Source of the DNA: Chitinophaga caseinilytica
GTDB lineage: Bacteria; Bacteroidota; Bacteroidia; Chitinophagales; Chitinophagaceae
Reading direction: 5' to 3'
Length of the DNA: 64,000 bases
NCBI RefSeq assembly: GCF_038396765.1
Contig: NZ_CP150096.1
Span: forward strand, 4,695,001 to 4,759,000
The position numbers and the translations under genes are program-made. This document shows, piece after piece, positions 35,712-46,700 of this stretch (positions within the stretch are counted from its first letter, which is position 1; each line of letters opens with the position of its first letter). The notes under the pieces were generated by a model. The model made no database searches and was not told where the DNA came from. It worked only from the letters and a program-made list of their open reading frames with translations.

Positions 35712-35719
35712 CAAAGGTA
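35712..35719 (-). promoter_or_regulatory. -7 box of the desaturase gene
   Basis: Minus-strand TACCTTTG matches TAnnTTTG and lies 34 bp before the preferred ATG. No -33 TTG at the normal distance was found. Confidence 0.45.
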
Positions 35720-35810
35720 ACCCATAAATCCGGCCTAACCTAATAATCAAGTCCCCCGCCAAAAATTAACCCCTTCTTAATGAATATATTATTACTTGAT
35801 ATGTGCCGCC

Positions 35811-37427
35811 CTATTTCTCCCCGATCCGCACCCGCCGCAATTCCAGCGTATTCAGCCCGTCGCTGCTGAGGCCCAGCACATTAGGCTGCCGGAACCGCAT
35901 CACCATATCATAAAATACCGGCACCACCGGCGCGTCTGCCACGATCATCCGGTCCATCTCCTGGTACAATTTATACCTCACGGAATCGTCATTTTCCTGG
36001 AGCGCACGTTCGTACAGCTTGTCGTACGCAGGATTGCTGTACCGCGTATAGTTCGGCGGCGCGGGGTTCTTACTGTAGAACATCGCCAGAAAGCTTTCCG
36101 CATCGGGATAATCCGCGATCCAGCTGGCGCGAAAAAACGGTACGGCCGATTTGGCCACCAGGTCTATCAACGGCCCCCGCTGCATGACTTCCACCTGCAC
36201 TTTCACCCCCAATTCCTGCAACTGCCGCGCGGCATAATCGGCCAGGTCGGCATACAACGGTATCGACACCAGCGTGATCACCGGCATCCCCTTCCCGTTC
36301 GGGTACCCTGCTTCCGCCAACAGCTTCCGCGACCGCGCAGGATCGTAATAATATCCCTTTACCGCCGCCGTATCGAAAGAAGGCAACCCCGCCGGCACAA
36401 AGCCCGAAGTGGCCGGAATGCCCTTGCTGTTGCGCAAATAAGTCAGCATTTTCACCCGGTCGATCCCGTAATTTACCGCTTGCCGGACGCGGAGATCGCG
36501 GAGGGGACTGCCTTTCACTCCCGGCTTTCCGGGATCCATGACGATGCCGAAATATTCCGTGCTCAGGTAGGGCGTTTTCATCATGACGATCTTCCCTTCC
36601 CATTCCTTTTTCAGCTCGCCCTGCCGGGTGATCACTTCGTCTTTGAACGTGGCATCAATTTCATTGATGAAATCCAGCTGGCCCTGGCGGAACAGAAGGA
36701 ATTCCGTGCCTTTGCTGTCTACGAACGATATCTGCACCGCGTCCAGGTACGGCAGGCGCCGCCCGGTTTCGTCAATTTCGTGGTAACGGGGGTTTTTATG
36801 CAGCACCAGCGCCTGGCCTTCGTCCCAGAAAAAGAACCGGAACGGCCCGGTGCCCACCGGATTTTTCCGGAAATCCTTCCCGTAATGCGCCACGATTTCC
36901 TGTGGCACCACGCTGCAATATTGCATGCTCAGAATGCCCATGATGGGCTGGAATGGCTGGAGCAGCCGCAGGCGGAAGGTACTGTCGTCCAGCGCGGCGA
37001 ACCCTGTTTCCGGGTCCACTTTCCCGTTGAACACCCAGGCGCCGGACGAAGCCGTGGCGGGGTCCATGATCCTGCGGAAACTGTACACCACGTCCTGCGC
37101 CGTCATTTTCCTTCCAACGCCGCCCGGAAAGAGCGGATGGTCGTGGAAATGGACGTCGGTACGGAGGTGAAAAACGTATTCTCTGCGGTCGGCCGAAACG
37201 TCCCAGCTTTTGGCGAGCGATGGACGGATGTTGAGCGCACTATCCGTTTCCACAAGCGTGTTGAACACCTGCCGCACGGCCCACATGACAGCCTGGTTTT
37301 TGGCGAAGGCGGGATCCAGCGTGGGGATGCCGCCTTCCTGGTTGTAGCGGAACACCATTTTGTCGCCGGAGCGGCGTTGGCCGCAGGCGCAGAGGATGAT
37401 CAGCAGGAAGAGAACGAAATATCTCAT
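35811..37427 (-). CDS. ABC transporter substrate-binding lipoprotein, family 5 (OppA/DppA-like)
   Basis: A 538-residue extracellular solute-binding protein of the oligopeptide/dipeptide family. The N-terminal lipobox is LCAC near residue 15. Family landmarks include the start of the mature domain (EGGIPTLDPAFAKNQAVMW), WDVSADRREYVFHLR and VRQAVNYGIDRVKML. It would capture peptides or similar solutes for import. No permease or ATPase gene is nearby, so it is an orphan here. A start four codons upstream (37,439) is possible. It is divergent from the M1 peptidase gene. Confidence 0.88.
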   Translation of the reverse strand: MRYFVLFLLIILCACGQRRSGDKMVFRYNQEGGIPTLDPAFAKNQAVMWAVRQVFNTLVETDSALNIRPSLAKSWDVSADRREYVFHLRTDVHFHDHPLFPGGVGRKMTAQDVVYSFRRIMDPATASSGAWVFNGKVDPETGFAALDDSTFRLRLLQPFQPIMGILSMQYCSVVPQEIVAHYGKDFRKNPVGTGPFRFFFWDEGQALVLHKNPRYHEIDETGRRLPYLDAVQISFVDSKGTEFLLFRQGQLDFINEIDATFKDEVITRQGELKKEWEGKIVMMKTPYLSTEYFGIVMDPGKPGVKGSPLRDLRVRQAVNYGIDRVKMLTYLRNSKGIPATSGFVPAGLPSFDTAAVKGYYYDPARSRKLLAEAGYPNGKGMPVITLVSIPLYADLADYAARQLQELGVKVQVEVMQRGPLIDLVAKSAVPFFRASWIADYPDAESFLAMFYSKNPAPPNYTRYSNPAYDKLYERALQENDDSVRYKLYQEMDRMIVADAPVVPVFYDMVMRFRQPNVLGLSSDGLNTLELRRVRIGEK

Positions 37428-37547
37428 AGTCGAAGGCATCAAGGTAATCAGTTTTCGGGGGAATGACAAGGCCGTGTTGCCGCCTGTCAAAAAAATGCCG
37501 GACCGTCTCCCCCAACTGGATTATATTGCCGTTTAAACTTTACCTGT

Positions 37548-39179
37548 ATGATGAGGCTGCTGCCCTTCCTGCTGACGTTGCTCACCGTCTCCAACGCTTT
37601 CAGCCAGCATAACCAACGTTTTACGCGGCAAGACACGCTGCGCGGCACCCTCGGGCCGGAGCGCGCCTGGTGGGACGTAACGTTTTACGACCTGCAGGTC
37701 CGCGTTTACCCCGACACCAAATCCATCGAAGGCACCAACGTGATGCATTACCGGGTAACGGGCGCGGCCAATCGCATGCAGATCGACCTCCAGCAACCCA
37801 TGGAGCTGAAAAAGGCGGTGCAGGACGGGAAGGAACTGACGTTCGTGCGGGAAGGCAATGCTTTCTTCATCGACATGCCGGCCAACCAGCCAAAAGGCCA
37901 GGTAAAGTCCATCGCGCTCACGTTCGGCGGCAAGCCCCGCGAGGCGAAGAATGCGCCCTGGGACGGGGGCATCGTCTGGAAAACCGACTCCCTGGGCCGC
38001 CCCTGGATCGCCAGTGCCTGCCAGGGCCTCGGCGCCAGCGTGTTCTGGCCCAATAAAGACCATCAGTCCGAAGAGCCGGACAGCATGCGTATTGCCGTTA
38101 CCGTGCCCGCGCAACTTACCAATGTGTCTAACGGCCGCCTGCGCTCCGTGAAAGACGGACCGGAAGGTACCCGCACGTTCACCTGGTTCGTCGCCAACCC
38201 GATCAATAACTACGACGTTGCCCTCAACATCGGCCACTACACACATTTCTCCGATACTTTCAAAGGCGAGGCCGGCACGCTGCCCCTCGATTTCTGGGTG
38301 CTGGATTATCACCTCGCTGCCGCTAAAAAACATTTCGGCGTCGTGAAGCCCATGATGCAGTGCTTCGAGCACTGGTTCGGCCCCTACCCTTTCTATGCAG
38401 ACAGCTACAAACTCGTGGAAACGCCGCACCTGGGCATGGAGCACCAGAGCGCCGTGGCGTACGGGAACCAGTATAAGATGGGCTATCGCGGCAAAGACCT
38501 TTCCGGGTCGGGCTGGGGACTGAAATGGGACTTCATCATCATCCACGAAACGGGTCACGAATGGTTCGGCAACAACATCACTACCAAAGATATCGCCGAC
38601 ATGTGGGTGCATGAATCCTTCACCAACTATTCCGAAACGCTTTTCACCGAATGCCGCTATGGCAAGGAAGCCGGAAATGCTTACCTGCAGGGCATCCGCA
38701 AGAATATCGCCAACGATGTTCCCATCATCGGGCCTTATGGTGTTAATACCGAAGGTTCGGGGGATATGTATTACAAGGGCGCGAACATGCTGCATACCAT
38801 CCGGCAGATCGTGGGTAACGACGAAAAATTCCGCCAGGTATTGCGCGGACTTAACAAGACCTTCTGGCACCAGACGGTGACCACGGAACAGGTAGAGGAT
38901 TATATCAACAAAACGACCGGCATCAATTTCGATAAGGTTTTCGATCAGTACTTACGGCATACCCAACCGCCCGTTTTCGAATACGCCGTCGCCGACGGAC
39001 AGCTGAAATACCGCTGGGTGGCGGATGTAAAAGGGTTCGACATGCCGCTGCGCGTGACCGCCGGCACGGGCAAACCCATCCTGCTGGAGCCTACCGGCGA
39101 ATGGAAGGCGATGCCGTTGAAAGACGGGGCCAGATTCACGATCGATCCGAATTTCTATATCCTGGTAAAGAAAAACTAA
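37548..39179 (+). CDS. M1 family zinc metallopeptidase (aminopeptidase)
   Basis: A 543-residue exported metallopeptidase with a Sec signal peptide (cleavage near residue 19, after AFS). The zinc site is complete: His333 and His337 in HETGHEW and Glu356 in WVHES, the HEXXH-18-E arrangement of the M1 family. The substrate-binding motif appears as GMEHQ in place of the classical GAMEN, as in many Bacteroidota members. It likely trims peptides in the periplasm, and its divergent neighbour is a peptide-binding lipoprotein. Its stop codon overlaps that of the convergent uvrA-like gene by four bases. Confidence 0.92.
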   Translation: MMRLLPFLLTLLTVSNAFSQHNQRFTRQDTLRGTLGPERAWWDVTFYDLQVRVYPDTKSIEGTNVMHYRVTGAANRMQIDLQQPMELKKAVQDGKELTFVREGNAFFIDMPANQPKGQVKSIALTFGGKPREAKNAPWDGGIVWKTDSLGRPWIASACQGLGASVFWPNKDHQSEEPDSMRIAVTVPAQLTNVSNGRLRSVKDGPEGTRTFTWFVANPINNYDVALNIGHYTHFSDTFKGEAGTLPLDFWVLDYHLAAAKKHFGVVKPMMQCFEHWFGPYPFYADSYKLVETPHLGMEHQSAVAYGNQYKMGYRGKDLSGSGWGLKWDFIIIHETGHEWFGNNITTKDIADMWVHESFTNYSETLFTECRYGKEAGNAYLQGIRKNIANDVPIIGPYGVNTEGSGDMYYKGANMLHTIRQIVGNDEKFRQVLRGLNKTFWHQTVTTEQVEDYINKTTGINFDKVFDQYLRHTQPPVFEYAVADGQLKYRWVADVKGFDMPLRVTAGTGKPILLEPTGEWKAMPLKDGARFTIDPNFYILVKKN

Positions 39180-41443
39180 CCGATATAAGCGCGGAGAAAG
39201 CGCCCCGTTTGTGATCCGGGATGCGTCAGCAGTTGTGCCGGCGTGCCCTGGAACACAATGGTGCCGCCATCTCGCCCGGCGCCGGGCCCCATGTCGATGA
39301 TATGGTCTGCCTGGCTCACGATGTCGAGATTGTGTTCCACTACGATCAGCGTATTGCCCCTGTCCACGATCCGCCGGAAAATCCCCAGCAACCGTTCCAC
39401 ATCGCTCATGTGCAGGCCCGTCGTAGGCTCATCCATCACAAACACCTGGTTGGCCGCGTCTTCCAGCCGCATGGCGAGTTTGATGCGCTGGCGCTCGCCG
39501 CCAGACAGCGTGCTGAGCGGCTGTCCCAGCGTGAGATAGCCCAAACCCACGTCCGCCAACCGTTCCAGCATACCGGAAATAGCGGGCGATGACGCGAAGA
39601 ACGGGATGGCTTCGCTGACGGTTTGCCGGATAGTTTCGTATATATTCTTCCCGTTATACCGGTATTGCAACGTTTCCGCTTTGTAGCGTTTCCCACCGCA
39701 TTCTTCGCAGATGGTGGTGATGGGGTCCATGAAGGCCAGGTCGAGCGTGATTTCTCCTACTCCTTTGCACACGGGGCAACCGCCTTCAGAATTGCTGCTG
39801 AACAGGGCAGCCTTCACGCGGTTGTGCCGGGCGAACATCTCCCGTATCTCGTCGAAAATACCCGTATAAGTGGCCATGTGCGAGCGTTTGCTGCCGGTGA
39901 TGGCCGACTGGCTGATACGAACGGCCGTGGGCACCTGTTTGGGCAATACCCCATTCACCAGGCTGCTTTTCCCCGACCCGGCCACGCCCGTCACAACCGT
40001 CATTACGCCCGTGGGGATTTCCACGTTTACGTTCCGGAGGTTATGCAGTTTGGCATTCTTGATGGAAATGGAACCGCTTGCGGGCCGCGGCAAATCGTTG
40101 ATCGTCCGTTTCCGGCTCCAGTAGCGGCCCGTCAGCGTATCGGCTTCCTGCAGCTCTTCCAGCGTTCCTTCGAAAACGATCCTCCCTCCTTCCGTTCCCG
40201 CGCGCGGCCCCATGTCTACCACATGATCGGCCACGGCAATTACATCGGGATCATGTTCCACGACCAGTACCGTATTTCCTTTGTCGCGCAGCTGGAACAG
40301 CAATTGGTTCAGCTGGTGAACATCGCGCGGGTGGAGGCCGATGCTGGGCTCGTCGAGGATATAGGTCATGTCTGACAGGCTGCTGCCGAGGTGCCGCACC
40401 ATTTTGATGCGCTGCGATTCCCCGCCGGAAAGACTGCCGGTTTCGCGGTCGAGCGTCAGGTAATGCAGGCCGATGTCGGTCATATGCTGTAAACGTTCCC
40501 GGATGGCTTTTACCATCGTTACGGCGCGATGATCGGTAATGGTGGCGATGAAATCCGCCAGTACGGGGATTTCCATGGCTGCGCAATCCGCGATATTGTA
40601 CTTCCCGATCCTGCAGGAGCGCACTTTTTCGTTGAGGCGCGAACCTTTGCACGACGGGCATTTGCCGCGGGTGAGTATTTTCTCGAAATCGGCTTTGTAT
40701 TTACCCGTCATCGCTTTTGAATCTTTGGCGAGGTAGCTCCTTTTGAAGCGCGGAACGATCCCTTCATAAAACTTCTGCGACTGCGGCCAGCAAGGCAGCG
40801 GATCGGTGAGCCTGATGTTGTCGGCGTAAAGCAGGTTATGCCATTCTTCTTCGGTGTAATCTTCGAGTTTTTTGTCGGGATCGAAGAGGTTGGAACAGGC
40901 GTAGCGGGAGAACCGCCAGCCGCCTTTGGCAAACGTGGGGAACAGGATGGCACCGCCGTTGAGGGATTTGGTGGTGTCGAAAAACAGGTCCGTATCGAGT
41001 ACAGACACCTGTCCCAGCCCGTCACATTCCGGGCACATGCCGTTGGGATGGTTGAAGGAGAAAATGTCGGAATAGCCGATGAAAGGTTCCCCGATCCGGG
41101 AAAACAGCAGCCGCAGCAGTGTAAAGATATCGGTAGCGGTGCCCACGGTGGAGCGGGCGTTTCCGCCGATCGGTTTCTGGTCAACGATCACTGCCGGCGA
41201 GAGGTTTTGCAGTTCATCCGCTTCCGGTTGGCCGTAGTGCGGCAACCGGTGGCGGATGAACGAAGGAAAAGTCTCATTCAGCTGGCGTTGCGATTCCGCG
41301 GCGATAGTATCGAATACGAGCGATGATTTCCCGGAGCCGGAAACGCCGGTAAAAACGGTGATCCTGTTCTTGGGGATACGCAACGAGATGTTCTTCAGGT
41401 TATGCTCGCGCGCACCTTTGATGATGATATGGTCTTTCCGCAT
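39176..41443 (-). CDS. Compact UvrA-family excinuclease ATPase subunit
   Basis: A 755-residue tandem ABC ATPase of the UvrA family. There are two Walker A motifs ([14 protein letters not shown] and [14 protein letters not shown]), two signature motifs (LSGGESQRI and LSGGERQRI), and zinc-finger cysteine pairs ([20 protein letters not shown] with CEECGG). It is about 190 residues shorter than canonical UvrA, so it is probably a UvrA2-like paralogue and not the main repair protein; part of the UvrB-binding region may be missing. Such paralogues have been linked to tolerance of DNA-binding drugs. It is convergent with the M1 peptidase gene. Confidence 0.88.
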   Translation of the reverse strand: MRKDHIIIKGAREHNLKNISLRIPKNRITVFTGVSGSGKSSLVFDTIAAESQRQLNETFPSFIRHRLPHYGQPEADELQNLSPAVIVDQKPIGGNARSTVGTATDIFTLLRLLFSRIGEPFIGYSDIFSFNHPNGMCPECDGLGQVSVLDTDLFFDTTKSLNGGAILFPTFAKGGWRFSRYACSNLFDPDKKLEDYTEEEWHNLLYADNIRLTDPLPCWPQSQKFYEGIVPRFKRSYLAKDSKAMTGKYKADFEKILTRGKCPSCKGSRLNEKVRSCRIGKYNIADCAAMEIPVLADFIATITDHRAVTMVKAIRERLQHMTDIGLHYLTLDRETGSLSGGESQRIKMVRHLGSSLSDMTYILDEPSIGLHPRDVHQLNQLLFQLRDKGNTVLVVEHDPDVIAVADHVVDMGPRAGTEGGRIVFEGTLEELQEADTLTGRYWSRKRTINDLPRPASGSISIKNAKLHNLRNVNVEIPTGVMTVVTGVAGSGKSSLVNGVLPKQVPTAVRISQSAITGSKRSHMATYTGIFDEIREMFARHNRVKAALFSSNSEGGCPVCKGVGEITLDLAFMDPITTICEECGGKRYKAETLQYRYNGKNIYETIRQTVSEAIPFFASSPAISGMLERLADVGLGYLTLGQPLSTLSGGERQRIKLAMRLEDAANQVFVMDEPTTGLHMSDVERLLGIFRRIVDRGNTLIVVEHNLDIVSQADHIIDMGPGAGRDGGTIVFQGTPAQLLTHPGSQTGRFLRAYIG

Positions 41444-41464
41444 GGTTCCCGATATTTCGGGAAA

Positions 41465-41833
41465 TCACTTCAATTCCCGTACCGTAATCTGCGCTTTCCC
41501 GTCCATCTCCCAGCGGTCCCCGGAAACGGTCAGCGTATCGCCGGGCTTGGCGGACCTGTACTGCGCATGATCTTTCAGATTGGCATGCGAAATGGTTACA
41601 TGGTACACCGAATCCTGTGCGGATTTGATCACGGCGGTGTAGCCATCTTTCCCCATCATCACTTCCTGTACCACGCCTGTTACGGCTCCCGGCGCTGCGG
41701 CTTCGGCAGGCGCCGGTGTTGCGGGTTGTACCGAATCGCCGGTAGTAGCCGCGTTTTCCTGTTGGGCGTTATTACTGTTGCAGGCCATTATTGCACTGGC
41801 GGCCATTGCGGCCATCATGATCCCGATTTTCAT
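41465..41833 (-). CDS. Small lipoprotein of unknown function
   Basis: A 122-residue lipoprotein (lipobox IMAC near residue 18), a low-complexity Ala/Pro/Gln/Thr linker, then a ~70-residue globular domain with [18 protein letters not shown] and [15 protein letters not shown], which looks beta-rich and OB-like. I do not recognise a named family. The frame is open upstream, but the ATG at 41,833 gives the signal peptide. It is just upstream of the uvrA-like gene on the same strand (21 bp). Confidence 0.7.
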   Translation of the reverse strand: MKIGIMMAAMAASAIMACNSNNAQQENAATTGDSVQPATPAPAEAAAPGAVTGVVQEVMMGKDGYTAVIKSAQDSVYHVTISHANLKDHAQYRSAKPGDTLTVSGDRWEMDGKAQITVRELK

Positions 41834-41889
41834 AAGACTGATTTTTAAGTGGATGAAATTACGGAATCTCCGGGAACGGGCGCCACCAT

Positions 41890-41924
41890 AAAAAAGGCCG
41901 CACCATGGAAAGTGCGGCCTTTTT
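41890..41924 (-). terminator. Terminator of the PUL 2 SusC/SusD pair
   Basis: AAAAAGGCCGCAC (41891-41903) pairs with GTGCGGCCTTTTT (41912-41924) with an 8-nt loop, and a T run follows on the minus strand. Confidence 0.88.
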
Positions 41925-41943
41925 CGGGTATGCATATACCGGG

Positions 41944-43707
41944 TTATTCCATCGTGGGATTGAACGTTCCGCCCCAATTGTTGTTTTGCTGCAACTTGGC
42001 GTTTCGGTCGAGCACATCTTTCAGGATGGGAAAGAAATAGTACGTGTCCGGCACGGAAGTCACTTTCACACCGGTGCGGGGCACCTGGAGGAGACTGTAT
42101 TTGAAGTTGGCTTCCGTCAGCTGGTTGGCGGTGGCTTTCGCGCGCGCTTCGCTGATGGGCATTTCCGATCCGTCAGGATTGATGGCGATGGCCTCCACGC
42201 CCCACTTCGTGAGGTTGTTCAGCCGGTTCAGCATGCGCAGCCTGCGGAGGTCCCAGAAGCGTTGGCCTTCGAAGCATAGCTCGATGTTACGCTCGTCCAG
42301 GATGGCTTCCCGCATTTGATCGCGCGTGGTGGCGGTAATGCCGTAGTTGCCATTCGTTCCCGGCTCGATGCCCGCGCGCTGGCGGATCTGCTTCAGGATA
42401 TCGAGCGCATCCGCCAAGCGACCGGTTTCGTTGGCGGTTTCAGCGTAGTTGAGCATTACTTCCGCGAACCGCATCAGCACAAAATCCACATCGTATTGCT
42501 GCACTTCCGCCTGTTTGAGGCGCAGCAGGCTGTTTTTCAGCACAAAAAATCCGGTGTAGCGGTCGAGGTTCGTGGAGTTGATCTGCGCTTTGGGATTGAT
42601 ACCATAGTCGTCGAGCTCATGCGCCACGCCCAACGCCGTGTACTGGCGCTTGTCGGCTTTGCCGGAAACGGCGTAGGGCTTGCCGTTCCATACCACGGAT
42701 TTGTTGAACCGGGGATCGCGGTCTTTCCAGTAGTTCTGCAGGAAGTCGGCGTCCGATTTATAGTAAGCCCCGGAATTGTCGTTGTATTTCTTACCGTCCT
42801 TCATGGGGAACGTTTTCACGAACTCCCAGGTGGGCACGGCAAATGCGGGGCCGCGGCTTTCGGAACCGGGGCGAACGCCATTGTCCCACTCCGTGGTCTT
42901 GTTCGGGTATTGGTTCACCACGGCGAAGACGGTCTCGGTATTCTTCTCCTGCAGCGCGATGTTGCTATAATCCTCCACCAGTTTGAAGCCCAGGGCTTTC
43001 AGATCGTCGTACGCCTTTTTGTTGGCGGTATACGCTTCTGCCCAATACGCATTGCCCCAGGGGTTGGAGGGGTTGAACTGCGGAGAAGCTTTATACAGCA
43101 GCACTTTCGCTTTGAACGCGAGGGCAAAGGCGCCGTCGATCCGGCCATAGTCGGCCGAAGAAGTGGCGATTTTGGGCGGCAGTTTGGCGATGGCGTCGTC
43201 CAGGTCTTTGATGATGAGATCGAAGCATTCTTTGGTGGAGTTGCGCGGCGTATTGAGGTCGTCGGTTTCGCGGTCCTGCGGTTTGGTGATATACGGTACG
43301 CCGCCATGGTGCATGACCATGTCGAAATACGCGTAGGCGCGCATGAAGAGCGCCTGGCCGAGGATCCTGTCCTTAACGTCTTGTTTCAGGCCGCCGGTCA
43401 GTACTTTGGTGGCCGCTTCGTTGATCAGCCGGATACGGCTATAGTTCCAGCTTTTGAATTCGCCGTTCGTGATGGTCACGCGGTCGGGATAGAAGAAGAT
43501 GCCTGCCATCTGTTCGCTCTTCTGTTCGAGGCCGGGGCTCCAGTTCCCGAACATGGGATAGATATTGGTTATGAAGGCATTGGCCAGGTTCTCGTCGTTC
43601 CAGACCTGTTCGGGGCTATAGCCCTCCAGATCGTCTATCTCCAGCACTTTTTTGCAGGAGGCGAACATCCCGCCCAGCAGTAATATGGCTATTAATGTCT
43701 TTTTCAT
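41944..43707 (-). CDS. RagB/SusD family nutrient-binding lipoprotein (PUL 2)
   Basis: A 587-residue SusD homologue with lipobox FASC near residue 18 and the usual N-terminal helical part (QALFMRAYAYFDMVMHHGG) and C-terminal domain (MRFAEVMLNYAETANETG, DERNIELCFEGQRFWDLRR). It pairs with the SusC gene 14 bp upstream. An in-frame ATG at 43,713 is an alternative start. No enzyme or regulator gene belongs clearly to this pair, so the ligand is unknown. Confidence 0.93.
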   Translation of the reverse strand: MKKTLIAILLLGGMFASCKKVLEIDDLEGYSPEQVWNDENLANAFITNIYPMFGNWSPGLEQKSEQMAGIFFYPDRVTITNGEFKSWNYSRIRLINEAATKVLTGGLKQDVKDRILGQALFMRAYAYFDMVMHHGGVPYITKPQDRETDDLNTPRNSTKECFDLIIKDLDDAIAKLPPKIATSSADYGRIDGAFALAFKAKVLLYKASPQFNPSNPWGNAYWAEAYTANKKAYDDLKALGFKLVEDYSNIALQEKNTETVFAVVNQYPNKTTEWDNGVRPGSESRGPAFAVPTWEFVKTFPMKDGKKYNDNSGAYYKSDADFLQNYWKDRDPRFNKSVVWNGKPYAVSGKADKRQYTALGVAHELDDYGINPKAQINSTNLDRYTGFFVLKNSLLRLKQAEVQQYDVDFVLMRFAEVMLNYAETANETGRLADALDILKQIRQRAGIEPGTNGNYGITATTRDQMREAILDERNIELCFEGQRFWDLRRLRMLNRLNNLTKWGVEAIAINPDGSEMPISEARAKATANQLTEANFKYSLLQVPRTGVKVTSVPDTYYFFPILKDVLDRNAKLQQNNNWGGTFNPTME

Positions 43708-43721
43708 GATCATGCGTTTTA

Positions 43722-46700
43722 CTAGAATCTGATGTCAGCTCCTACGGTGAAGGTTTTCATGAGAGGATAAGAATCGTAGTTCTTTTGTTCCGGGTCATGA
43801 AACTCGTTCATGGGCGAAATAGCGAAAAGGTTGGTACCGTTGAAGTACAGTTGCGCGCTCGTGAGGCCGATGGTACGCACCCAGTTCTTGGGCAGGCTGT
43901 ATCCCAGGTTCAGCATCTTCATGCGGAGATAGGCGCCACTGCGCATCCAGAAGTTGGTGGCCACGCTGCCGGACTCCTGCCAGTTGCTGCCGACAGGGCG
44001 GGGATACTTCGCATCGGGGTTCTCGGGTGTCCATACATCGTCTGCCCAGATGGGGTAATACGGACGAACGCTGCCACCGTGCTGGCGCATACCTGCACCT
44101 TCCTGGTTGCTGATCACGCGGTCGTAAGCGGTAACGCCCTGGAAGAACGTCTGCAACGCCCAGTTTTTGTAAGACAGGTTGAGGCCCAAACCGAAGTTCA
44201 CGCGGGGGGTGGCGTTGTCGGAGAGCAATTGCATATCGTTGTTGTCGATCTTGCCGTCGGGACCGGGCGCATAGTTTTCGCCGCGGATATCTTCGAACAG
44301 GATGGCGCCGAGGTACGGATTACGGCCGTATTGCTTGAAACCCTTGGCCAGCAAACCATCCAACTGCTCCTGCGTGCGGATGAGGCCGAGCGACCGCAGG
44401 CCTACGATCCTCGTTTCCGGCCGTCCGATGCGCGATTCGAAATTACGCAGGCCGTTGGGGCCCAGCGCGGCGTCTTCATCATAAATATCCCAGCGGTCTT
44501 TCACATAGCCAACATTGGCATTGATGGAGTAATTGATCTTTCCGGAAGCAGCTTTGTCGCGCCATTCCAGCGTCAGCTCACCCCCTCTCCAGGAACGTGC
44601 CGCATAGTTTTCAGGCGCCAGCGACTGGCCATAGTTGTCCGGTACGCGCACCTGGCGGTAACCGAGGATATCGGTTTCCTTGCGGACGAACACGTCTACC
44701 GTACCGTTAAAGCGGCCACGGAGGATGGTAAAGTCGATACCTGCGTTATAGGAAGCGGATTTTGCCCACGTCAGGTTCGGATTGGGCGTAGCGCCGGGAG
44801 CGATACCCTGGTAGAGGCGATCGCCAAACATATAGCTGCTGCCGTTCACGATCCGCTGGCGGAACGAGAAGGGCGATATCCTGTTGCCCGCAGCATCCAG
44901 GTCGTTACCCGTGGTACCGTAGGAAGCGCGGATCTTCAGGTCGTCGAACGCACGCGTGGCGTTTTTGAACCAGGTCTCTTCCGACAGGCGCCATGCGGCA
45001 GACACAGACGGGAAGAAGCCCCAACGGCTATTGCTGGGGAACAGCGTGTTACCGTCGTACCGGAAAGAGAATTCGGCGATATAGCGGCTGTCGAAGTTAT
45101 AGTTCACGCGGCCGATCCAGGACTGGCGTGCGCCCACGGAGTCTTTACCGCTGGAGTTGCGGAACTGCCGGTCGGTCGGATATGCGATAAACTGATCATA
45201 CGGCGTGATGGGATTCTCCGCGCGGGAATAGGCGATGCTGCCACCGGTTTCCGACTGTTCGAATACCATCAACGCGTCGATGCCATGCTTGCCGAAGGTA
45301 CGGTTGTAATTCAGGAACCAGTTCAACTGATAGCTCCACCAGGTGGAGATATTGTAATCCATGAAAGGCTGATTGGAACTGAATGTGAAAATGTTGGTCT
45401 TGTTCGGGTCTGGCGGGGCGGGAATGAAACGGTTGCCGTCCGGGTCTTTAGGGTTGAACACATAGTTCTTCTGGTAGGTGAGGAATCGCTTGCGCATGTA
45501 ATCTTCCGCCAGGTAGCTGCCCGATACTTTCGTGGTCAGGCCTTTCACGTATTTGCCCAGATCGATGTCGATACCGAGGATGGAGTTCAGCTGGCGGTTG
45601 CGCGTTTTGATATAGCGGTTGCCGATCACCTGGTCGATCACGCTCCAGGCCTGCCAGCTGCCCATGGGCGTCTGCACCGGGTAATCCGTTACATAATTGA
45701 CGGGCGTACCGTCGGCCAGCGTATAGAACGGGAATGTTTTGGGCCAGTTGAACGTTACACGGTAAAGATCGGATACATCGAAATCGTCGTCGCCGGTGAA
45801 CGGCCAGTAGAAACGGTCGAGATTCTGCTGGTTAGCGGCAATGTTGAGGTTGATCTTGATCGCATCCGAAACTTTGGCGGTGACGTTGCTGCGGAGATTG
45901 ACCTTGCTGTTGTCGAGGCTTTTGTAGGAACCTTTTTCTCCCCGGTAGCTCAGCAGCGAATAGTAGGTGATCTTTTCGCTGCCGCCGGCAACGCTGAGCG
46001 AGTGGCGGTGGCTGGACGGATCGCGCCAGATGAAATCGTGGACGTTGTAATGTTTGTCTTTGAAGTAGTCGAACTCTTCCTGGCCGTTGGGTTTCGGGGT
46101 ACCGAGGAATTCGGCCACGCGGTTTTGGTAGGTGAGCTCGTCTGCCGCGGTGGTCTTGTCAGACAGCAGCTCGCGGGTGGGCCGTGCGGTGGTGTAGTTC
46201 GTCTGGAAGCTAAACACAGGTTTGCCGAGCGAGCCTTTCTTGGTGGTCACCAGCACAACGCCGTTACCTGCGCGGGAACCATACACGGCAGCGGTAGCCG
46301 CGTCTTTGAGGAAGCTCATCTGGTCTACTTCCGCAGCCTCGAGCGCGTCGAACGCTTCTTTGTCGCGCACCACCCCGTCTATCACATAAAGCGGTTCAGC
46401 AAAAGCGCCGCGGATGCGGATGCCCGCGGTAGAACCGGAAAGGCCGGAAGTATTGGTCACGTTGACCCCGGGTGCGCGGCCGGCGAGGGTATTGGAAAGG
46501 TTAGCCGGCGCCATGTTCACCAGTTCCTCCGCGCGCACGGCAGTAACCGGCCCGGTGAGGTTTACTTTCTTCTGCGTGCCGTAACCCACTACCACGAGCT
46601 CGTTGAGCCCTTTGGCGGCGGCGGTCATTACCACATCCAGCCGGTCCTGGTTGCCGACGGCGATTTCCTGGGTGTTGTAGCCCACAAACCGGAAGATAAG

